Assembly: GCF_002934235.1 (NCBI RefSeq)
Contig: NZ_PTIS01000009.1
Span: 44,964-108,963 of the forward strand
Length of the DNA: 64,000 nt
Direction of reading: 5' to 3'
DNA from: Clostridium algidicarnis DSM 15099
GTDB taxonomy: Bacteria > Bacillota > Clostridia > Clostridiales > Clostridiaceae
Of the stretch, positions 57,925 through 64,000 are shown piece by piece. A program made the position numbers and the translations under genes. The stretch's first letter is position 1. Each line of letters starts with the position of its first letter. The notes beneath the pieces were generated by a model. That model had not been told where the DNA came from. It searched no databases and saw only the letters and a list, made by a program, of their open reading frames with translations.

Positions 57925-59598
57925 ATGTTAAAAAGGAATACTAAAATAATAGGTTTATTACTAGCTTTTGCTGTAGGTTCAACTATATTTGCAGGATGTT
58001 CTAAAAAAGAAGAAGGGGGCGTAGATAAGAAAGCAGATCAAGTAATAGTTTATAACCTAGGAGCGGATCCTAAAACTTTAGATCCAGCTTTGAATGCCGC
58101 AGTAGATGGTGCTACTGTATTGTCAAACGCCTTTGAAGGATTAACTAAATTAGATGATAAAGATGCTCCGGTAGCTGGAGTAGCTGAAAAGTGGGATGTT
58201 TCTAAGGATGAGTTAGAATATACATTTCATCTTAGAAAAGATGCAAAATGGTCTGATGGAGAGCCAGTAAAAGCTTCTGATTTTGAATATGCATGGAAGA
58301 GAGCATTAGACCCTAATACTGCAGCAGAATATGCGTATCAGTTATATTACCTAAAAAATGCTGAGTCTTATAATAGTAAAGAAGCTAAAGATGGCAAGGC
58401 AAAGGCTACTGTAGATGAAATAGGGGTAAAAGCTGTAGATGATAGTACCCTTAAAGTTACACTTGAATATCCAACAAAATACTTTTTATCACTAACAGCT
58501 TTTCCTACTTATTTCCCAGTAAGAAAAGATATAGTAGATAAAAACCCAACAGCCTGGGCTAACGAAGTAAGTAGTTATATTTCCAACGGGCCATTTAAAA
58601 TGTCAGAATGGAAACCTAAAGATACTATAACTTTTGTAAAGAACGAAAATTACTGGAATGCAAGTAAAATTAAATTAGATAAAATAGAGTATAAAATGAT
58701 TGATGAGGCTACAGCAGCGTTGTCAGCATTTAAGACTGGCCAATTTGATATAATAGAATCACCGCCAGCTCAAGAACTACCTAACCTTTTAAAAGATGGC
58801 ACAGCTAAGATATATCCTAGTCTTGGAACTTATTTCTACTGTTTAAACTTGTCTGATAAGGCTGAAGGCGTAGATAAAGAAGCAGCTAAAGCTTTAAAAG
58901 ATCCTAAGGTTAGAAAAGCTTTAACATTAGCTATAAATAGAAAAGACATAGTTGAAAATGTAACTAAAGGTGAACAAATACCTGCAGTTAGTTTTGTACC
59001 TAAGGGTATAAAAGAAAGTGGAGATAAAGATTTCCAAAACAAAGAATATTACAAACCAGAAGGAAATATAGAAGAGGCTAAAAAGTTATTAGCTGAAGCT
59101 GGATATCCAGAAGGAAAGGGATTCCCTACAATACCTCTATCATACAATACTAATCAAGGGCATCAAAATATAGCTCAAGCAGTTCAAGATATGTGGAGAA
59201 AAAATTTAGGTATAGAAGTAGAATTAAAGAATGAGGAATGGAAGGTTTTCCAAGAATCTAGAAACAATAAAGATTATATAATTGCAAGACATGGTTGGAT
59301 AGGAGATTACTCAGATCCTATGACATTTTTAGATATGTGGTCATCAACTTCTGGAAATAATGATGCAGCTTATAATAATCCAGACTATGATAAAGCATTA
59401 AATAATGCGAAAAATGAATTAGATCCAGCTAAAAGAATGGCATTTTTACATGAAGCAGAGGATATATTAATGAATGATATGCCTATAGTACCTATTTATT
59501 ACTACACAAATATTATATGCCAAAAAGATTATGTTAAAGGTGTAGTAAAATCACCTCTAGGTTTTGTATTCTTTGAAAATGCTTATGTAGAAAAATAA
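57925..59598 (+). CDS. oppA: Oligopeptide-binding lipoprotein OppA
   Basis: The substrate-binding component, anchored outside the cell as a lipoprotein. The 557-residue precursor has a lipoprotein signal (KRNTKIIGLLLAFAVGSTIFAGC) with lipobox IFAGC, then a Ser/Gly-poor linker KKEEGG and the family-5 solute-binding fold: NLGADPKTLDPALNAAVDG, RKDAKWSDGEPVKASDFEYAWKRALDP, VRKALTLAINRKDI. The frame is open to a GTG at 57868, but the AAAGGGGGAAGG site points to ATG at 57925, where the signal begins. It is placed last in the operon, 76 bp after oppF. Confidence 0.95.
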   Translation: MLKRNTKIIGLLLAFAVGSTIFAGCSKKEEGGVDKKADQVIVYNLGADPKTLDPALNAAVDGATVLSNAFEGLTKLDDKDAPVAGVAEKWDVSKDELEYTFHLRKDAKWSDGEPVKASDFEYAWKRALDPNTAAEYAYQLYYLKNAESYNSKEAKDGKAKATVDEIGVKAVDDSTLKVTLEYPTKYFLSLTAFPTYFPVRKDIVDKNPTAWANEVSSYISNGPFKMSEWKPKDTITFVKNENYWNASKIKLDKIEYKMIDEATAALSAFKTGQFDIIESPPAQELPNLLKDGTAKIYPSLGTYFYCLNLSDKAEGVDKEAAKALKDPKVRKALTLAINRKDIVENVTKGEQIPAVSFVPKGIKESGDKDFQNKEYYKPEGNIEEAKKLLAEAGYPEGKGFPTIPLSYNTNQGHQNIAQAVQDMWRKNLGIEVELKNEEWKVFQESRNNKDYIIARHGWIGDYSDPMTFLDMWSSTSGNNDAAYNNPDYDKALNNAKNELDPAKRMAFLHEAEDILMNDMPIVPIYYYTNIICQKDYVKGVVKSPLGFVFFENAYVEK

Positions 59599-59607
59599 AA
59601 GATAATA

Positions 59608-59650
59608 AAAATATAAAGAGCACTAAAAAGTGCTCTTTATATTTTTATTC
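59608..59650. terminator. Bidirectional intrinsic terminator after oppA
   Basis: AAATATAAAGAGCACT, loop of A, AGTGCTCTTTATATTTTTAT: a perfect stem of 16 pairs with T-tract. It can also end the convergent dapA-dapB unit. Confidence 0.9.
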
Positions 59651-59698
59651 TTTTCATTATAATAAATTAGCTGGGAATTTTACTACAAAATCATGAAT

Positions 59699-60448
59699 TT
59701 AAAGATCTATCATATCATCCATATTATATAAACCTTTATACTTATTAGAAATAAACTCACAAGCTCTTAATGCTCCAAAAGCGAAGACATCTCTTGAAAT
59801 TGCTTTGTGATTAATTTCTATTACCTCGCCAGAACCAGCAAAAATAACATCGTGATCTCCTACAATATTTCCACCTCTTATAGAATGCATACCTATTTCT
59901 TTAGGATCTCTTTTTTTATTGCCTTCTCTACCATGAATAAGTTCTGTTGAATCTTTAATTGATTCTTGTATGGTATGAGCTAATAAAAGGGCTGTGCCAC
60001 TAGGGGAATCAACCTTTTGATTATGGTGCTTTTCTATAATTTCAATATCAAAATTTTCATATAAAAAAGGAGCAATATTTTTTAGAATATTATTTATTAC
60101 ATTTATGCCTATACTCATATTAGCAGATCTAAATATAGGAATATAGTTACTATATTCATTTATTAAATCAATATCTTCCTTTGAGTATCCTGTAGTGCAT
60201 AAAACTAAAGCCATTTTTTTTGACCTTGAATATTTAAGAATAGACTTTAAGGCTTCTTTCCTAGAAAAGTCTAGTATTACATCGGCAGTAATATTACAAT
60301 CCTCAATACTAGAAAATACAGGATAAGAACACTTAGAATCATTTTTATCTATACCTGCAACGAGATCAATATTTTTAAAGTCGCTTAGGCAGCTAGTAAC
60401 CACTTTGCCCATTTTGCCATTACAACCATTTAGTATTAATTTAACCAT
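59699..60448 (-). CDS. dapB: 4-hydroxy-tetrahydrodipicolinate reductase
   Basis: DapB reduces the DapA product to tetrahydrodipicolinate, the substrate of DapH. The 249-residue protein has the Rossmann start [14 protein letters not shown] (4-17), [10 protein letters not shown], and the substrate motif [18 protein letters not shown] with catalytic His and Lys. It lies 11 bp after dapA, so the two form one unit. ATG behind GGAGAGA. Confidence 0.96.
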   Translation of the reverse strand: MVKLILNGCNGKMGKVVTSCLSDFKNIDLVAGIDKNDSKCSYPVFSSIEDCNITADVILDFSRKEALKSILKYSRSKKMALVLCTTGYSKEDIDLINEYSNYIPIFRSANMSIGINVINNILKNIAPFLYENFDIEIIEKHHNQKVDSPSGTALLLAHTIQESIKDSTELIHGREGNKKRDPKEIGMHSIRGGNIVGDHDVIFAGSGEVIEINHKAISRDVFAFGALRACEFISNKYKGLYNMDDMIDL

Positions 60449-60459
60449 AAAATCTCTCC

Positions 60460-61341
60460 TTATTTCAACAAACCATATTTATGCATTTCATTTTCTAAAG
60501 TTTTTAAATTATTGTCATCCATAGAACATAGAGGTAATCTTAAATCTCCTACATTCAGGCCCATTAAATTAAGGGCAGTTTTTACTGGAATAGGGTTTGT
60601 TTCTATAAATAAAGAATTAGTTAAATCTAATGATTTAAGCTGAACATCTAAAGCTTCATCTACCTTGCCATCAAGGTATAGATGACACATATCATGTACA
60701 TCTTTTGGAATTATATTAGCTAAAACTGATATTACACCTATGCCTCCTAATGACAATATAGGTATTATTTGATCGTCATTTCCAGAATAAATATCTATTT
60801 TATCTTTGCAAAGAGCCTTATATTTAGCTACTTGAGAAATATCACCACTAGCTTCTTTAACTGCAACCACATTTTTAAGTTTTGCAAGTTCTAATAATGT
60901 AGTAGGTGAGATATTCATACCAGTCCTGCTAGGAACGTTATAAAGTATTATAGGTGTATTCACCGCATTGGAAATAGCAGTGAAATGAGCTATAAGACCT
61001 TTGTTATTAGTTTTGTTGTAATAAGGTGTTATAACCAAAAGGCCATCTACACCTATTGATTCAGCCCATTTACTCATTTCCATGGAAGCTTTTGTATCGT
61101 TAGTACCTGTACCTGCAATAACAGGAATTCTCTTATTTATAGTATCTACTGTAAATTTTATAACTTCTTTTTTTTCTAAGGTAGACATAGTCGAAGCTTC
61201 ACCAGTAGTGCCACAAATAATTATGGCATCTGTATTAGAATCTACATGCCATTCTAGTAATTCCTTTAATTTATCAAAATCTACGCCTTTTTCATTAAAT
61301 GGTGTAACAATAGCTACTCCAGAGCCTTTGAATAACGCCAT
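60460..61341 (-). CDS. dapA: 4-hydroxy-tetrahydrodipicolinate synthase
   Basis: DapA condenses pyruvate with aspartate semialdehyde. The 293-residue protein has GTTGEASTM (44-52), Y134 in [10 protein letters not shown] and the Schiff-base K162 in VAVKEASGD. It is the first gene of dapA-dapB. A 26-bp perfect palindrome lies 28 bases upstream of the start. I see no lysine riboswitch core in the leader. Confidence 0.97.
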   Translation of the reverse strand: MALFKGSGVAIVTPFNEKGVDFDKLKELLEWHVDSNTDAIIICGTTGEASTMSTLEKKEVIKFTVDTINKRIPVIAGTGTNDTKASMEMSKWAESIGVDGLLVITPYYNKTNNKGLIAHFTAISNAVNTPIILYNVPSRTGMNISPTTLLELAKLKNVVAVKEASGDISQVAKYKALCKDKIDIYSGNDDQIIPILSLGGIGVISVLANIIPKDVHDMCHLYLDGKVDEALDVQLKSLDLTNSLFIETNPIPVKTALNLMGLNVGDLRLPLCSMDDNNLKTLENEMHKYGLLK

Positions 61342-61368
61342 AAAGATCCCTCACTTTTTATATTTATT

Positions 61369-61394
61369 AGTATAAAAGATATATCTTTTATACT
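61369..61394. repeat. Perfect 26-bp palindrome between dapA and the spore protein gene
   Basis: Each half is AGTATAAAAGATA or its complement with no spacer, so both strands read the same. It lies in the divergent promoter region, close to dapA. There is no T-tract beyond normal AT content, and the genes diverge, so a terminator is unlikely. Confidence 0.7.
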
Positions 61395-61589
61395 TTCTTT
61401 ATATTACATTATATAGTTAATAGTGATAAAAATATATACTTTCTTTTGATTTTAATGCTATTTGTACACTTTGACAGTTAATTTTAGTAGCATATAAAGT
61501 ATAGGTTAAGGTAAATTCCGTTATGAATATATTTTTTGTATTGGGAAAAGCTAATATAGAAAATATATACTTAAAAGGGGAGAAATCAT

Positions 61590-61874
61590 ATGGGAAAACC
61601 TGAATTGAAAAAGGTTATAAAATCAAAAATAAAATCTAACAAAGAACTTAGCACTGCAGAAAAGTTAAGAGAAGAATTAAAATACGAAATAGCAGAAGAG
61701 TTAGGTCTTAAAAATAAAGTTACATCATTAGGCTGGTCATCACTTACCTCAGAAGAAACTGGTAGAATAGGTGGTATAATGACTAAAAGAAAAAAAGAAA
61801 TGAAAATACCCACTAATAAAGAAATACTGGAAAACCTAGAAAAGGATAGGATATTGGAAAGGTTGAAGAAATAA
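61590..61874 (+). CDS. Alpha/beta-type small acid-soluble spore protein
   Basis: SASPs coat and protect spore DNA. The 94-residue protein ends with the conserved domain KYEIAEELGL (the EIA site fits cleavage by the germination protease GPR), GWSSLTSEETGRIGGIMTKRK. It has a Lys/Glu-rich N-terminal part and a C-terminal tail longer than in the major SASPs, so it resembles the minor Ssp4-like clostridial proteins. Strong AAAGGGGAG site. A forespore promoter is expected, but I could not find a good sigma-G sequence. Confidence 0.85.
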   Translation: MGKPELKKVIKSKIKSNKELSTAEKLREELKYEIAEELGLKNKVTSLGWSSLTSEETGRIGGIMTKRKKEMKIPTNKEILENLEKDRILERLKK

Positions 61875-62097
61875 AAAGATAAAATATTAAAATGTAGTTG
61901 ACTAAATAACAAATTATATATGATAATGATTAATATGATTTTATATAATACAGATGATAAGACTTACTTAAATAAATTGTTTGTAGTATTGATTAAATAT
62001 AAAAAGATAGATGGGGAGGAGTTATAATAAAACCTAGATTATATAATAATTAGAATAAGTATTAATTTTTATATATTATATAAGTTTTAAATAACGC

Positions 62098-62865
62098 ATG
62101 AATATGGAGAGTTACACAAAGATGTCCGAAGTTTATGATAAACTTATAAAGGAAGATGTAGACTATAACTTATTTTCGGATAAAATAATGGAAGTGGTAG
62201 AAAAATTAAATATAAACAAAGGGGATTATCTTGATGTGGGTTGCGGAACAGGCAATTTATCACTGATTATATCCCCTAAATTTAAATATACCTGGCTTGT
62301 TGACTACTCATCATCTATGTTATCGGAAACTTTTAACAAGTTTAAAGATAAAAACTTGAAGCCAACGATAATATGTCAAGATATGTGTGATCTAAACCTT
62401 AAGCATAAATTTGATCTTATTACCTGCACCTTAGATGCAGTGAACTATATTATAGAAGAGGGAGATCTTCAAAGGTTCTTTAATAACATATATAAGCATC
62501 TTAATGAAGGCGGAATATTTATTTTTGACATAAATTCGTATTATAAGTTAAGTAATGTTTTAGGAAACAATACATTTGTATATGATGAAGAAGATATATT
62601 TTATACATGGGAAAATAGTTTTGAAGAAGACATACTAGATATGTACCTTACATTTTTCTTAAAAAAGGATAATTTTTATGAAAGATTTGAGGAAACTCAT
62701 TTTGAAAGGGCTTATAGCGATTCAAAAATAGAAGAGATGCTTCATAATGCTAATTTAATGGTAAAGGACAAGCTAGATTGTTATTCAACAAAAAAAATAG
62801 ATGACTACACAGAAAGAATAGTATATGTAGTTAAAAAGAATATGGAGGAACAAAATGGAAGATAG
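62098..62865 (+). CDS. Class-I SAM-dependent methyltransferase
   Basis: A 255-residue methyltransferase of unknown substrate. It begins [19 protein letters not shown] and has the SAM motif [13 protein letters not shown] near residue 43, motif [11 protein letters not shown] and post-motif [11 protein letters not shown]. The C-terminal beta sheet ends RIVYVVKK. The start has no good ribosome site (ATG at 62098 or 62104), although a GGGGAGGAG site stands 80 bases upstream without a usable frame. Its end overlaps hslO by 11 bases, so they are probably co-expressed. Confidence 0.8.
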   Translation: MNMESYTKMSEVYDKLIKEDVDYNLFSDKIMEVVEKLNINKGDYLDVGCGTGNLSLIISPKFKYTWLVDYSSSMLSETFNKFKDKNLKPTIICQDMCDLNLKHKFDLITCTLDAVNYIIEEGDLQRFFNNIYKHLNEGGIFIFDINSYYKLSNVLGNNTFVYDEEDIFYTWENSFEEDILDMYLTFFLKKDNFYERFEETHFERAYSDSKIEEMLHNANLMVKDKLDCYSTKKIDDYTERIVYVVKKNMEEQNGR

Positions 62866-63733
62866 ATTGATTAGAGGTATAGCAAAAGATGGTATGATAA
62901 GAATAATAGCTGCAAGTACTACGAATCTTGTAGATGAGGCTACAAAAATACATAATTGTACGCCTACAGCAGCAGCAGCCCTTGGAAGACTTTTAACAGC
63001 AGGGACACTTATGGGGGTAATGTCAAAATCAAAGGAAGATAAATTAACTCTTCAAATGTCAGGAGGGGGACCTGCTGAAAGTTTAACAGTTACAGCCTAT
63101 AGTGATGGAACTGTTAAAGGATATATAGGTAACCCTAATATTGATATCCCTCTTAACGATAAAGGAAAATTAGATGTAGGGTCAGCTATAGGTAAAAATG
63201 GTAATCTTACAGTAATAAGAGACCTAGGGCTTAAAGAACCCTATGTAGGACAAGTGCCTATATACACAGGTGAGGTAGGAGATGACCTAGCTTATTACTT
63301 TACAGTTTCAGAACAAACACCCTCTGCTGTGGCTTTAGGCGTATTAGTAGATACTGACTACAGTATAAAAGCTTCCGGTGGATTTATAATACAAATGATG
63401 CCAGGGGCGGATGAACTTGTAGCGGACCTTCTAACATATAGGTTAGAAGAAATAGATTCAATAACAGAAATGTTATCAAAAGGGATGAACATTGAAGAGA
63501 TAATTAAATATATATTTGAAGACATGGATTTAAAAATTATTGATTCTCTTACACCAAAATTTAATTGTGATTGCTCTAGAGAAAGAGTGGAAAAAGCATT
63601 GATTAGTATTGGAAGGAAAGACTTAGAAGAAATATATGATGATGGAAAAACAGAAGAGCTTAAATGTCACTTTTGTAATAAAACATATTTATTCAAACAT
63701 GAAGATATAGGAGAATTACTACAAAATATATAA
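62855..63733 (+). CDS. hslO: Hsp33 redox-regulated chaperone
   Basis: Hsp33 is a cytoplasmic holdase activated by oxidation. The 292-residue protein has [25 protein letters not shown] at the N-terminus, [13 protein letters not shown] and the C-terminal zinc redox switch CDC (near 254-256) and CHFC (near 279-282). It starts inside the end of the methyltransferase gene, behind GGAGG. With reverse rubrerythrin it forms part of an oxidative-stress defence repertoire in the window. Confidence 0.96.
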   Translation: MEDRLIRGIAKDGMIRIIAASTTNLVDEATKIHNCTPTAAAALGRLLTAGTLMGVMSKSKEDKLTLQMSGGGPAESLTVTAYSDGTVKGYIGNPNIDIPLNDKGKLDVGSAIGKNGNLTVIRDLGLKEPYVGQVPIYTGEVGDDLAYYFTVSEQTPSAVALGVLVDTDYSIKASGGFIIQMMPGADELVADLLTYRLEEIDSITEMLSKGMNIEEIIKYIFEDMDLKIIDSLTPKFNCDCSRERVEKALISIGRKDLEEIYDDGKTEELKCHFCNKTYLFKHEDIGELLQNI

Positions 63734-63950
63734 TCACAAAAGCAGTTATGTTTCATATATATAAGATATAAATATATTTATATCTTATATATATGTACAA
63801 AACAATAAACTTATAAAGTTATCATAATTTATACATAAATATAGAACGTGAATCTATAAATATATCCATAAATACAAAAATAGATCAGAAATAGAAAACT
63901 GTAAAGTTAGAGTATAATTTTAGTAGGCAGAACTAGTATAAAAAACTATA
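63734..63950. other. AT-rich stretch with a long A/T palindrome
   Basis: No gene is seen. Around 63756-63793 there is an almost perfect A/T palindrome (arms near AAGATATAAATA and TATTTATATCTT), which may act as the end signal for hslO, though no T-tract follows. Confidence 0.4.
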
Positions 63951-63981
63951 TAAATAAAAGGAGATGCAAAAACATCTCCCC
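63950..63981 (-). terminator. Minus-strand terminator for a gene beyond the right edge
   Basis: Read on the minus strand: GGAGATG, loop TTTTTG, CATCTCC, then TTTTATTTAT. It implies a convergent minus-strand gene ending just outside the window. Confidence 0.65.
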
Positions 63982-64000
63982 AATACATAAATTATCCATT

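Noticed and set aside
61520..61560. Sigma-G promoter for the spore protein
   Set aside because: TGAATA and CTAATATA are present but 21 bases apart, too far for a sigma-G promoter.
61342..61589. Lysine riboswitch before dapA
   Set aside because: None of the conserved lysine-aptamer core sequences could be recognised in this leader.
61586..61912. Minus-strand frame opposite the spore protein gene
   Set aside because: The plus strand has a strong ribosome site and the SASP signature; the opposite frame is a Ser/Phe/Leu-rich shadow.
1..64000. CRISPR arrays, insertion sequences, tRNA or rRNA genes, prophage genes
   Set aside because: No regular spacer-repeat pattern, transposase, integrase, phage structural gene or tRNA-like fold was recognised.

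Overview
The window is AT-rich and densely coded, and looks like chromosomal DNA of an anaerobic, spore-forming Firmicute, most likely Clostridium sensu stricto. The signs are: a reverse-type rubrerythrin, an alpha/beta-type small acid-soluble spore protein, a PdaB-type sporulation deacetylase, an oxygen-independent (cbi) cobalamin route with CbiK, a 2-hydroxyacyl-CoA dehydratase-activator giant protein, a T-box on valS, and frequent TTG/GTG starts behind strong GGAGG sites. I do not assign a species. No tRNA, rRNA, CRISPR array, insertion sequence or prophage was found.

Layout. 1-3351: end of a purine operon (purN partial, purH, purD). 3376-3792: mscL on the minus strand. 3957-24571: a promoter, a cobalamin riboswitch with terminator, then 21 closely packed plus-strand genes that make uroporphyrinogen III from glutamyl-tRNA (hemA, hemC, cobA-hemD, hemB, hemL), divert it to precorrin-2/sirohydrochlorin and cobalt insertion (a divergent precorrin-2 dehydrogenase, cbiK), and build the corrin ring and aminopropanol arm (cbiP, cbiB, cobD, cbiA, cbiC, cbiD, cbiE, cbiT, cbiL, cbiF, cbiG, cbiJ, pduX, cbiH). 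24613-26618: a second cobalamin riboswitch plus terminator controlling cbiM-cbiN-cbiQ, the membrane part of a cobalt transporter, without the cbiO ATPase. 26779-30530: a short-chain reductase resembling the EF-P 5-aminopentanone reductase, reverse rubrerythrin, and a two-component system. 30759-33217: cobT-cobU-cobS for nucleotide-loop assembly, with its own terminator. 33305-38702: a MocR-type regulator, the collapsed remnant of a methyltransferase gene, an M16 peptidase, recX, a membrane transglutaminase-like protein and a TPR protein. 39000-43292: a 1430-residue BadF/HgdC-type activase fusion. 43296-47861: T-box leader, valS, folC. 47867-51438: TSCPD protein, beta-propeller protein, DUF4364 protein, pdaB-like deacetylase, two-OB-fold SSB. 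51504-53477: dapH and a divergent patA-like aminotransferase (acetylated diaminopimelate route). 53661-59598: an oligopeptide ABC transporter in the order BCDFA. 59699-61341: dapA-dapB on the minus strand. 61590-63733: spore protein, methyltransferase, hslO (Hsp33). The right edge carries a minus-strand terminator for a gene outside the window.

How it fits together. The tetrapyrrole genes sit under a B12 riboswitch and no hemE/hemN-type genes are here, so in this locus uroporphyrinogen III appears dedicated to corrinoid production. Together with cobT/cobU/cobS this gives nearly the whole anaerobic adenosylcobalamin pathway. A corrinoid adenosyltransferase, the final phosphatase, lower-ligand synthesis genes and the transporter ATPase were not seen and must be elsewhere or replaced. 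The most unusual points are the missing cbiO, the altered motifs in the precorrin-2 dehydrogenase, the collapsed methyltransferase gene beside the MocR regulator (with 20-bp-phased direct repeats as a likely operator), and several unexplained palindromes in leaders. I did not find a convincing wholly new system.
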